From positions 2,458,501 to 2,522,500 of the forward strand of contig NZ_CP137636.1 in NCBI RefSeq assembly GCF_036670015.1: a stretch of 64,000 nucleotides of DNA, in the 5' to 3' direction. The position numbers and the translations under genes are program-made. This DNA is from Niallia sp. XMNu-256 (GTDB lineage: Bacteria > Bacillota > Bacilli > Bacillales > Cytobacillaceae). This document shows positions 55,637-64,000 of the stretch, one piece after another; the first letter of the stretch is position 1; each line of letters opens with the position of its first letter. The notes beneath the pieces were generated by a model. It was not told where the DNA came from and ran no database searches. It saw nothing but the letters and a program-made list of their open reading frames with translations.

Positions 55637-58600
55637 CTACCTATTGTTTATTTTCTTCCCCTTTTTATGCTTTTTATCTTTTAAATCATCTTGAATGAGT
55701 ACAGGATCATGGTCACTAGCCCGACCTGCCATATCCGTAAAATCTGCGTTGATATGAAGAATATCTGTTTTAGTCGTATCTGCAAAATGATTGGAAACTA
55801 AAATATGATCTAGTACTTGTGAATTCCCTTGGAATAGATAAGTATAACGGTCCGATTTATCCACGGTGTTAATCATATTCGTCATGTGCTCACCTTCATG
55901 GATTTTCAATGCTTCGGAGAACGGAAAATCGTTAAAATCACCAAGGGATACGATATTTGCACCAGGATCCTTGTAGATCAATTTCTTCAATAAAATCATT
56001 CACTACATTTGCCATTTCTATTCGTTGGACTTCACTGCCATAAACAGGCGGTTGCGTTGACCCGTACAATGGGGTATCTCCTGATTTGGAATTCCAATGA
56101 TTCACGATCACAACGACCCGTTCCCCACGGAAGTCAAATTGTGCTGCCAGCGGCTTACGACTATTTTTAAAGGCTTCATTGTTTGGATCAATGCGACTTC
56201 GATTCAACGTTAGTTCCCCTTTTTCATAACCAATAGCTGTGGTCGTATCATCCTGTAGCATCCCTTTTGTTAATTTTACTCGATCTGGATTGTAAAGAAA
56301 ACCAACACAGATGTTCGCATTTGACGCGCCCCCGTCTGTATTATTGACTGGGTCAATATTCACATACTCATTATCTACGCCGCTCACCTTTTTAATTTCT
56401 GCGATGAGACTTTCATAGCTTTCATTAGCAGCTGATCCTCCAGCTTTTGCACCATTATTATCTTGAACCTCAGTTACTCCAATAATATCAGGTTTTTGCA
56501 TATCCACCGTAAAAGCTCTTGCTAGTTTTTGAGCTTTGTCATCAGACGTTTCATTTTTATTATTTGAGAAGTTTTCCAAGTTATAGGAAGCATTTGTTAA
56601 TTTTTGCTTATCAAATTGAAGCTCTGTTTTTTCAGGTTTTGCCTTACCCTTCACATGCTTCTCTATCATTGTTTCATAATCTGTATAAATCTTGTAATTT
56701 TGAAATCCGTAGTTAACCACACCGGTGATCGGGCCGGTAAATTGATCTCCTGTTGCTACCTCAAATTCTCTTGCTTCATAATTGTCGTAAAGCTTGAATT
56801 GAATTCGATCAGGATTTGCATGATCTTCAGTTAATAAAACCCCACCGTGAATGGTATCTGTTTTACGACCCTCTAACACGGTAATTAGATCTCCATGTTC
56901 CTGTGGAGCGACCGCTTTCACATTTCCCGTTTCAACGAGCATCCCCTCTATGCTTTCCCAGAAGTCAATCGCATCTTCTTCAGGATCAAATTGGGCGAAT
57001 CCATCGTTATCAATGGCCTCTGTTGGAATATATCATTGATTTTAATTAGCTCTGGTAATGGCTGGCCAGTAGCTTCAACCTCTACCTTCCCACCTCTGTC
57101 ATCACGAGCATTAATTTATGTAACCGATAGATCCGTTTTTCTTTTTGTATCATAATAGCCGTCAATATGATATTCATCAACTGTTCCATCTACAGAAACT
57201 AGATCCCCGACTTCCACATTCGCTTCCTTGTTTCCAGTATAAACGACAATACCTTCAGATATATTAGAGTCATTATCTTTAAGAACATCCGGAGTTTGCA
57301 TATGGAAGTAGTTCCCACTTCCGATTTTGTATTCGTAAGTGACAATTCCTTCAATATTTGAAACAACTTCACCATTCATTGGACTTTGGTGTGAAGCTCC
57401 TTGTAAATGATGAATTTGCAGCCCCTTTTCAGGTTCAAAAACTTTGTATTCATAGCTTGCTACATTACAGTCCCTAAGTCCTTCTTTTACTGCGATCGCC
57501 TTAATGATAATATCTTTATCAATGACAATGGGACCATTATAAATACTGCTTTCAGTCGTTGGCTCTGTACCATCCGTTGTATAATAAATCGTTGCACCAG
57601 GAGTGTTTGATGATAAGGCTACTTTTGTTCCTTTTTCAACATCCACCGTTTTTGTAGACACTACTACCGGTTGAACAACGGTTTCATCTTCAATAATATC
57701 AGCCCCGGAGCGAGGGATAATCTGGTAATTTCCATAAAATTGCACGATTCCAGTGATCGAATCATACAATTTTCCTACTTTTAAATCTAGTTCGTTTCTT
57801 TCATCACGTACGATAAATTGATCGTACCATCTGTTGCCGTATAATTTGCCCAATTACTACCAGACTCTACTGATAAAATTTGAATCTTTTTAGTAGTAAC
57901 AAGTTGTGATTCGTTGATTTCCGATACTTGAGCGCCTGAGACATTTTTTGGTGAAGGCGCCCCAATGTTTTCTGTTTTTTCAATCATCCTTGTTTCATCT
58001 AATTGAAGTAAGCCATGATAATCGGATAGTTTTCCAGTTAAGGTTACTTCATCCCCGATATTTGCATCTAAATTTGCCGGACGTACCGCTATGCCCGAGG
58101 CAGCATCCTGTACTTGTATTGTATTTTTTAGATTGTCAGTCACAACCCCTTTAATGTTTAACGTATCTCCTAAAGGTTTTGATCGAGCATCCGCTATGGA
58201 AATGATTTCTAAAGGATTTTCAGGGTCTGCCGAATTTTCAGTTGAAGAACCATGTATTCCTAAGTTTGAAGTATCGTCTTTTGGAAATGCCGTCCATTCT
58301 ACACGAGGATCAAATGCTTCATCAATAATCGGATCTCCATGAACAATGTCAGTATTTCTTACCAGTGATATATCTTTTAAAGTTTCTACTCTTGTTCCTA
58401 CTTGTCCAATTGAATCAATGACCGTGTCGTCCTTCTTTAAAACAACCGCATCGTCTCCGTTAGAATTAATGACGGTGGCGTTCGCTAAATCTCCTTTACT
58501 CTTGATGTCTTCGTTTGCTTGAGTATGGTATAAAACGAATGTATCTTTGTTCTTTAAGGTTCCTGATAGTTCCAATGTGTGTGAGACTGTCGAAGCCCCA

Positions 58601-58830
58601 TTTGAATATAGTTCAAGGGAATAGTTCGAAAGATCAATATCTAAACCTGTACCATTGTATAACTCAATTGCTTTGTTATAACTACTTCACTCGATATACT
58701 CGGAAATAAGTAGATTTGAAGTATTGGTTGCTGCTTCCGCAGGCGAAGATAAAGTAGGTGCAACGATACTTAGAGCTAACCCTGCAGATAAAAACGAATG
58801 AATCGATTTTCTCCATTTACTTTTGCCCAT
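55637..58830 (-). pseudogene. Multidomain extracellular nuclease (YhcR/ExeM-like), decayed
   Basis: A signal peptide (MGKSKWRKSIHSFLSAGLALSIVAPTLSSPAEA, from 58830) starts what was about a 1060-residue secreted protein. In order: a lamin-tail-like segment (58590-58720), OB-fold domains, a chitobiase-like C-terminal module (ATIYYTTDGTEPTTESS, near 57600), more OB-fold sequence, and an endonuclease/exonuclease/phosphatase domain (ASYNLENFSNN, IIGVTEVQDNN, VVNHWNSK, GDFNDFP, SDHDPV; 56600-55700). Breaks seen: an in-frame TGA near 58690, frameshifts near 57810, 57030 and 55960, and an in-frame TAA near 57117. No intact product is possible. Each block still aligns well. Confidence 0.85.
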
Positions 58831-59188
58831 ATAAACGTTCTTCTTTTCCTAAATGCATTGACTTCCTATTTCCACGTTTAATTTATCATACTTATCCAAA
58901 TAAATAGGAAAACTTACAGATTCTTAAAGAATATTCATAATTGCTTTTCTTAACATTTACAATAGTAGATATTTGGTTGTTTCCTAAATAAAGTATAGAT
59001 TTATTAATTTCAGCAATATTCAACGGATCATCAGGTGTGGTCCTTAAATAAATAATTTGAATAGGAAATCGGAAAACTTGGTAATTGCATGGGAGCATGT
59101 TTTCGTGATTGAAATTGTGTCAGTTGTTTATTGAAAACTACTCATTTATACTTAAATCATATTAAATAAAACCACGGGAGGAATGAAA
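58831..59188. other. Intergenic, no feature seen
   Basis: AT-rich 358-bp gap between the nuclease remnant and the VOC gene. Short frames occur but none has a ribosome site. Confidence 0.45.
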
Positions 59189-59560
59189 TTGAAATTAGGA
59201 GCATTTTCCGTTAGTTTGAACGTAAAAGACATACATAAATCAAAAGAGTTTTATGAAAACCTCGGATTTGAGTTTTTTGGAGGAGACATAACTCAAAATT
59301 GGCTCATTATGAAAAATGAGAACTGTCTAATAGGATTATTCCAAGGCATGTTTGACAAAAGTATCCTTACCTTTAATCCGGGTTGGGATGAAAATGCTAA
59401 AAATCTCGATTCCTTTACAGACGTTCGAGATCTACAAAAGCAACTTAAAGCTAAAGGAATTAAATTAACCCAAGAGGCGGACGAATCAACAGAAGGTCCA
59501 GCCCATTTTACATTGGAAGACCCTGATGGTAATCAAATTCTGGTAGATCAACATAGATAA
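59189..59560 (+). CDS. VOC-superfamily protein (glyoxalase-like)
   Basis: A 123-residue single-domain VOC protein: MKLGAFSVSLNVKDIHKSKEFYENLGFEFFGGD and the end HFTLEDPDGNQILVDQH. TTG 59189 is the preferred start, because GGGAGG lies 7 bases before it; ATG 59183 would leave only one base of spacing. The metal-ligand pattern at the ends (SVSLNV, QILVDQH) is only partly that of glyoxalase, so catalytic role is unsure. A GGCACC-type hairpin follows. Confidence 0.75.
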   Translation: MKLGAFSVSLNVKDIHKSKEFYENLGFEFFGGDITQNWLIMKNENCLIGLFQGMFDKSILTFNPGWDENAKNLDSFTDVRDLQKQLKAKGIKLTQEADESTEGPAHFTLEDPDGNQILVDQHR

Positions 59561-59565
59561 AAAAT

Positions 59566-59590
59566 GGCACCATCCAGTTCGGATCGTGCC
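59566..59590 (+). terminator. Gene-end hairpin
   Basis: GGCACCATCC / GGATCGTGCC imperfect stem just past the VOC stop; GGCACC group. Confidence 0.55.
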
Positions 59591-59796
59591 TAAACCTCAT
59601 CAAGTTGCCCTCTCTTTTAACCCATATCTCCCAATCTCTTTAGACCGTCTATAGGTTCACCAACCCAAAGCTGTAATGTAACGACTGAAGTATATTAGTA
59701 TACATGCAGGGATTAATCTTTCATATAAAGAACATACCTTATATACCAAGTTACCGCATTTTAATATACTAATACGGCAAAGGATGTTATAAGATT

Positions 59797-59967
59797 ATGA
59801 AAAAATTTAAAGAATCTTTTAGATCGGGGCTAGAAATGCTGGCGAATTCTATGTATGGGGATATTAATTGTAAATATAAAAGTGAGGAAGAAGAAAACAA
59901 GCAAATGGCCGATTCCAAAAAGCATAATCGTCGCAAATCTTATGGTCATCTTAGGGTTATAAAATAA
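59797..59967 (+). CDS. Hypothetical 56-residue protein
   Basis: A short basic/acidic protein starting MKKFKESFRSGLEMLANSMYGD and ending SYGHLRVIK. AAAGGATG lies 10 bases before the ATG, and a strong terminator follows 24 bases after the stop, which supports a small gene. No membrane segment or known motif is seen. The function is unknown. Confidence 0.5.
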   Translation: MKKFKESFRSGLEMLANSMYGDINCKYKSEEEENKQMADSKKHNRRKSYGHLRVIK

Positions 59968-59990
59968 TAATAAGATCTAATAATAAAAAA

Positions 59991-60032
59991 GGGAACCAAG
60001 CATCTTCTACTAAATAGGAGTGCTTGGTTCCC
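59991..60032. terminator. Bidirectional terminator
   Basis: GGGAACCAAGCA / TGCTTGGTTCCC perfect 12-bp stem between two convergent small genes. Confidence 0.8.
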
Positions 60033-60038
60033 TTTATG

Positions 60039-60233
60039 TTAACTTTCGAGTCCGTCTTCATCTTTACGCTTTTTGTATTCGGTAATCGCATCATAAGCGA
60101 AAAAGATTAATAATGCGAGACTAATTAAATTAATATAGAGCGGTAAATCAAGTAAGAAAAATACGCCCAAAATTCCTGCAAGTGCTGTTAAAGCACTAAA
60201 CCAAAAGAATACTTGTTTCAAAATTGTATGCAA
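60039..60233 (-). CDS. Small membrane protein
   Basis: A 64-residue protein with two hydrophobic segments (FFWFSALTALAGILGVFFLL and YINLISLALLIFFAY) and a charged C-terminus (EYKKRKDEDGLES). GAGGAAGT lies about 12 bases upstream of the ATG. The stop lies right next to the shared terminator. No family recognised; probably a two-helix membrane protein. Confidence 0.6.
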   Translation of the reverse strand: MHTILKQVFFWFSALTALAGILGVFFLLDLPLYINLISLALLIFFAYDAITEYKKRKDEDGLES

Positions 60234-60506
60234 AGTTAAAACTTCCTCTCATTCAATATATTCAGTCGACTATTTTTCACGTTTAAAAGGTAACATACAT
60301 AATTACTAATTTAGTATAACACTAAATCAAAGGAGCGTCATTTTTAATAATCTACCAAATTTAAATTTCCAATTAGCATTCACTTTAGTGTATTATTTAT
60401 TAAGGTGAGGAAAAATTCATAAAATTAAAACGATCTTTACTAATTATAACCAAAGTCTCATTATCTTCCATTATATCGAGAGTATAATGGTAACACTTTT
60501 AAAAGA

Positions 60507-62051
60507 TTGGAGTGGATTGCTCTGAATAATCATTACTTTCCCGTTACTATGCCCTCTTGTTATTTCTCTACAATGGATTCTCACCGATCCGAAAAATCTG
60601 GAAGCCCAAATAAAGAAGGTATCCTCATTCCCGGGGCTCACTCAGTGAAACAAAGGTACTTTGATGGAAAAAATCAGAATTGGTTAACAACGGCAAATCC
60701 TGAACAATTAAAACAAGCAAAGCTTTTTGGTAATGAAGGTTTGGCGCCGATTTTTTGGGGAGACGCTTCCAAGAAAACGGGTTGGCATCAAATGTATCAA
60801 CCTGCTTACATTACGGGAGTTCAAGTAACTGGGGCTTTTGAGGATGCACAGTTTGTTATTCGTGTGCCTGACGAGTGGAACGGAAAACTAGTGGTATCAG
60901 GAATTCCCGCAACTAGGAATGAAACCGCTAATGATCTTCTATTTAGCGATTATGTTCTCGAAAAAGGCTATGCTTATGCTGCAATTGATAAAGGAACACA
61001 AGGAACAGATATCCCAGGCGATCCGTTGGCTAAATCAAAAAATGCACTTGTTGAGCACGATGATAGTGTTGCAGAATGGCATGTTCGCTTCCGGCAAATA
61101 ACGAAAGCCGCACAAATATATTTATGCAAATCCTTCTCGAAGCGTCTCATTCAGCCAAATTCTTCTAATCCAGCTAGTAAATTAGTAAACGAAACTCACA
61201 GAGTTCCCACTTATGCTATAGGGATTTCCAATGGGGGCTATGTCGTTCGCTATGCGCTTGAACATGATGGTCCGGAAAAAACCGGAGATTCACGATTATT
61301 TGATGGTGGAGTTGATTGGGAAGGTGTACTTTGGTCTGAAAAGCCGCCAAATCTCATAAGTTCGCTTACAACCGTTGTGAACCACGCTTTCGATGCTCTT
61401 TATGGCTTAGGAGCGAGAAAGAAAAAAGCCATGAAAGCCTTATATGATGCCGGTATGCCAAAAGGATCAGAAAAGCTATGGGCTTATTATGATCAAGTGT
61501 ATTGGTTTGTCACGTTAAATATTTACCGTGACCATTTTGATCCAGAAGCACCAGACCACATTCAATGGCCCAACTACTTAAACTTTATTCACGCAATCAG
61601 AGACCGTTCTTATGACCATATATACGTAAACTATGATTATTGTACAAGACCTACAGAAGTTACTGAAAAAATAAAAAAGATTTCTAATACAGGAGATATT
61701 GAAGTCCCATTAATCAGCATTACCGGATCCCTTGATGCTCTAATCTTCCCTTCTATCCATGCAGAAGGTTATCAGGAACTAGTGAAACAAGTCGGGAAAC
61801 AAGATCTCCATCGACTGTATATGATTGAAAATGGAAATCATGTTGATAGTCTTGTTTGGTACCCAGTAACCGATTCAGAGAAAAAATTGCAGCCATTGTT
61901 GCCTTATGCTCATCAAGCGTTTGAATTACTAGTCGACTGGGTAGAAAACAACAGGACACCTCCAGATAGCAAGTCCATCCCTGTTCCACAAAATCCTGTG
62001 AAGGTAATTAATCTCAAAACAGGTGAGGAAGTCGATCCACGAATTGATTAA
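60507..62051 (+). CDS. Alpha/beta hydrolase, paralogue of 7200-8741 without signal peptide
   Basis: 514 residues highly similar to the secreted hydrolase at 7200-8741 along the whole mature part: [33 protein letters not shown], nucleophile elbow [16 protein letters not shown], acid in TGSLDALIF and [12 protein letters not shown]. The N-terminus [18 protein letters not shown] has no signal peptide. The start is doubtful: the TTG at 60507 sits 2 bases before GGAGTGG, so translation may begin at CTG 60522 or ATG 60549. Upstream, a decayed signal-peptide-like frame (see findings) is out of frame. Substrate as for the paralogue is unknown. Confidence 0.7.
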   Translation: MEWIALNNHYFPVTMPSCYFSTMDSHRSEKSGSPNKEGILIPGAHSVKQRYFDGKNQNWLTTANPEQLKQAKLFGNEGLAPIFWGDASKKTGWHQMYQPAYITGVQVTGAFEDAQFVIRVPDEWNGKLVVSGIPATRNETANDLLFSDYVLEKGYAYAAIDKGTQGTDIPGDPLAKSKNALVEHDDSVAEWHVRFRQITKAAQIYLCKSFSKRLIQPNSSNPASKLVNETHRVPTYAIGISNGGYVVRYALEHDGPEKTGDSRLFDGGVDWEGVLWSEKPPNLISSLTTVVNHAFDALYGLGARKKKAMKALYDAGMPKGSEKLWAYYDQVYWFVTLNIYRDHFDPEAPDHIQWPNYLNFIHAIRDRSYDHIYVNYDYCTRPTEVTEKIKKISNTGDIEVPLISITGSLDALIFPSIHAEGYQELVKQVGKQDLHRLYMIENGNHVDSLVWYPVTDSEKKLQPLLPYAHQAFELLVDWVENNRTPPDSKSIPVPQNPVKVINLKTGEEVDPRID

Positions 62052-62060
62052 ATTTATTCA

Positions 62061-62093
62061 AAAATGTCAGGTGTTTTTGCACCTGACATTTTT
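62061..62093. terminator. Bidirectional terminator
   Basis: AAAATGTCAGGTG / CACCTGACATTTTT stem between convergent hydrolase and DUF429-like genes. Confidence 0.8.
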
Positions 62094-62885
62094 CTAGCAA
62101 ACTCCTAAAATCCAGCCTTCAAATTGTAAAGCCAACTGTTTCTCCTGTTCTGTGAGAGTAGATACTTCGAAATAACGCTCTAACGTACCGTTTAAATCTC
62201 GTTCTCTAAGCCAAGCAGCAATGGCATATGCATCTTGTGCATCTCGAGGCCATTCCAAAGGAAAGCCAGGATCGTTTTGTCGAAATCGCTTATAAAGGAG
62301 AGATGGATAGACTTCAGCTAAGACACTTTTCTCTGAACATGGTTTCCACCCATCATAAGGCCAATTATGTAAGTTCTCACGAAATGATTGACGCAATTCA
62401 TAAATCCATGGTAATCCTGCATGCGTAGAGTAGGCCACGGTTCCTGTCTTTTGTTCAAAATTCCACGCGCTTTTTGCCGATGCGGTGAAAGTTTCGGTAA
62501 TACGTAATTCATTATGATTCGGATAATCGTCTACCCTTTCTTTGCAATCTCTAACGGATTCCACCTTTGTGTTCCATAATGCTTGAAAATGATTAAGAAA
62601 CTCATCCCAATTTGACAAGTCATGTTGCTTAAAATAGGTAACAGGAAAAGAAAGGCTATGGTCAATACCAATGACAAATCTATGCTTTTGCTCAGTTAAC
62701 CTATTTCTTAGATAATCATAAACTTCTTTACGGGACCAACTGAAAGTTCGTCCATGTAATCCATTAGGAGAAATTCGGCTAACCTGTCCATCCCTATCCA
62801 TTTCAACAACTTGGATTCCCGACGTTCGCTTAGTTGGCTCCCCTCTACCTGAATAATCAATTCCAATATAGTAATCAAATTGCAT
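62094..62885 (-). CDS. DUF429-like protein (RNase H-like fold)
   Basis: 263 residues. The N-terminal FDYYIGIDYSGRGEPTKRTSGIQVVE and RFVIGIDHSLSFP resemble the DUF429 group, with an RNase H-like actin/ribonuclease core (IGIDYSG, IGIDHS). The C-terminal SVLAEVYPSLLYKRF...AQDAYAIAAWL carries the typical acidic YPS and DAxDA-like motif. Nuclease activity is conceivable but unproven. ATG 62885 is chosen because AAAGGTG lies 6 bases before it. Confidence 0.7.
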   Translation of the reverse strand: MQFDYYIGIDYSGRGEPTKRTSGIQVVEMDRDGQVSRISPNGLHGRTFSWSRKEVYDYLRNRLTEQKHRFVIGIDHSLSFPVTYFKQHDLSNWDEFLNHFQALWNTKVESVRDCKERVDDYPNHNELRITETFTASAKSAWNFEQKTGTVAYSTHAGLPWIYELRQSFRENLHNWPYDGWKPCSEKSVLAEVYPSLLYKRFRQNDPGFPLEWPRDAQDAYAIAAWLRERDLNGTLERYFEVSTLTEQEKQLALQFEGWILGVC

Positions 62886-62896
62886 GGTTATCACCT

Positions 62897-63862
62897 TTAT
62901 TCCCCGAAGAGTTTGTTTATCCGGCTGATCCCTTCTTCTGCAGTCGTAATCATTTCATTAAACAACTCTTGAACAGTCGGGATGTTATCGATTAGTCCAA
63001 CTACCTGACCAACCCAAGCGAAACCCTCATCTTCATTGCCCTCATAAATATATCGGGTATTCGCCTTTCCACTAATAATATCTTTTAAATCATCGTAAGT
63101 GTCCCCGTTCTGTTCGCGTTTGATAATATCAAGCGTGTAGTCTGTTTTTAGAACTCTTCCTGGTGAACCTAATGAACGCTTAATAATGACAGTATCCGTT
63201 TCTTTTGCAGTTAGAATGGCCTGCTTGTATGTTTCATGAGCATGGATACATTCTTGTGTGGCAATAAACCGGGTTCCCATTTCAATTCCTTCTGCACCAA
63301 GAGCAAATGCTGCCAACAGACCGCGACCATCCCCGATTCCACCACTTGCCAATACGGGAATGGATACAGATTCAACAACGCGCGGGATTAGAACCATTGT
63401 ACCAATATCATCGCGTCCTAAATGGCCCCCGCCTTCTTGACCAACAGCCATCACGGCATCCGCACCAAGTTCCTCTGCCTTTTGGGCCTGCCTCACACCA
63501 GAGACAAGGACGAGCGTTCGAATATCATGACCTTTTAATTTTTCAAAAACAGGTGTTGGATTCCCTCCTGTAATTGAAATAGCAGGCACTTTTTCTTCAA
63601 TCGCCACCTGAAGCAAATCTAAATAGTGCCCATCATGCTGGGCAATCGCAAAATTAACACCAAAAGGTTGATTGGTGAGTTTGCGAACTTTATGTATTTC
63701 TTCCCGAAGTTTTTCAGGAGTACGAAGTGTTGCTGCTGTTAATTGACCAAGTCCCCCTGCATTCGAAACGGCTGCCGCGAGCTCAGCATAGGCAAGGTAT
63801 GCAAGCCCTCCCTGGACAATTGGATATTTGATTCCAAAAATTTCAGTTACTCGTGTCTTCAA
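62897..63862 (-). CDS. Nitronate monooxygenase-like flavoprotein
   Basis: A 321-residue FMN TIM-barrel protein of the NMO group: KYPIVQGGLAYLAYAELAAAVSNAGGLGQL, ASGGIGDGRGLLAAFALGAEGIEMGTRFIATQE and LGSPGRVLKTDYTL. It is a paralogue of the gene at 41463, with the same length. It is the likely first gene of a two-gene operon with the DUF429-like gene (11-base gap). GGGAGG precedes the ATG. Substrate unknown. Confidence 0.82.
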   Translation of the reverse strand: MKTRVTEIFGIKYPIVQGGLAYLAYAELAAAVSNAGGLGQLTAATLRTPEKLREEIHKVRKLTNQPFGVNFAIAQHDGHYLDLLQVAIEEKVPAISITGGNPTPVFEKLKGHDIRTLVLVSGVRQAQKAEELGADAVMAVGQEGGGHLGRDDIGTMVLIPRVVESVSIPVLASGGIGDGRGLLAAFALGAEGIEMGTRFIATQECIHAHETYKQAILTAKETDTVIIKRSLGSPGRVLKTDYTLDIIKREQNGDTYDDLKDIISGKANTRYIYEGNEDEGFAWVGQVVGLIDNIPTVQELFNEMITTAEEGISRINKLFGE

Positions 63863-64000
63863 AATGATCGTCCTCCCTATTAACTCCCTAATTGTAGTTT
63901 CTCATATTTGCTGAAAAGATTCCTCTCTAATTTTGAAAAAATGAATAGGATCGATCCAATTCTAATCATCTTTGCTTAGCGTTGATGATAGTTTTCTTTT

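Noticed and set aside
58892-59098. Minus-strand frame of 68 codons upstream of the nuclease remnant
   Set aside because: AT-rich, no ribosome site, no motif; probably chance.
59690-59775. TATTAGTATA / TATACTAATA inverted repeat upstream of the 56-residue gene
   Set aside because: The arms are short, AT-rich and about 60 bases apart, so chance pairing is likely.

Overview
The window looks like chromosomal DNA of an aerobic, endospore-forming Bacillaceae bacterium (Bacillus sensu lato). The evidence is low GC, strong AGGAGG-type ribosome binding sites with some TTG/GTG starts, a YhcN/YlaJ-type spore lipoprotein, Mqo, a CvfC/YpgR homologue, a PerR-like box before ahpF, and Gram-positive style gene sizes. 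There is no rRNA, tRNA, prophage or CRISPR array that I can see.

Layout. 1-9.7 kb: a partial small gene, a decayed Na+/alanine symporter, a SEC-C/TPR protein, a FolD homologue lacking its usual catalytic lysine, an RlmD-type rRNA methyltransferase, a secreted alpha/beta hydrolase and a Gln-rich coiled-coil membrane protein. 10-20 kb: small housekeeping or unknown genes (ASCH, YaiI/YqxD, FTCD-like, CvfC), an orphan phasin-like gene, a racemase-like protein, a cupredoxin, a MATE pump, a lipoprotein and an LLM oxidoreductase. 20-28 kb: intact orphan ahpF, mqo, a frameshifted MFS gene, a YhcN-like lipoprotein, and a broken ahpC followed by a truncated second ahpF. 28-36 kb: a DMSO-reductase-family respiratory cluster (Fe-S protein, DmsC, DmsB and DmsA-like subunits, TorD-type chaperone, lipoprotein), divergent from a second DmsB-like ferredoxin and a PucR/CdaR-type regulator. 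36-40 kb: VOC protein, drug-efflux MFS, UspA, thrC. 40.5-55 kb: an almost complete phenylacetate (paa) catabolic region: thioesterases, nitronate monooxygenase-like protein, PaaY-like gamma-carbonic anhydrase, PaaX, and a long minus-strand operon paaA-B-C-D, EthD, paaF, paaG, aldehyde dehydrogenase, paaH, paaJ and another enoyl-CoA hydratase, with paaK just upstream. 55-64 kb: a badly decayed multidomain extracellular nuclease, small genes, a paralogue of the 7.2 kb hydrolase, a DUF429-like protein and a second nitronate monooxygenase-like gene.

How the genes work together. PaaK makes phenylacetyl-CoA, PaaABC(D) epoxidises the ring, PaaG isomerises, and PaaF/PaaH/PaaJ beta-oxidise the opened chain. 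No paaE (reductase) or fused paaZ is present; the aldehyde dehydrogenase and the extra crotonase-like protein are candidates for the PaaZ steps. Two AT-rich inverted repeats of identical 36-nt span (ATAACA-N24-TGTTAT) plus a 37-nt variant sit before paaK and paaA and are good operator candidates.

The most unusual signal is a dispersed family of about 170-220 nt structured repeats (six copies plus one 5' fragment), all in the same orientation and all intergenic. They have a conserved 5' arm and 3' arm but a middle arm whose sequence changes while its pairing is kept. Several genes are pseudogenes; some have single homopolymer lesions that could be sequencing errors, others have many lesions and are certainly dead.
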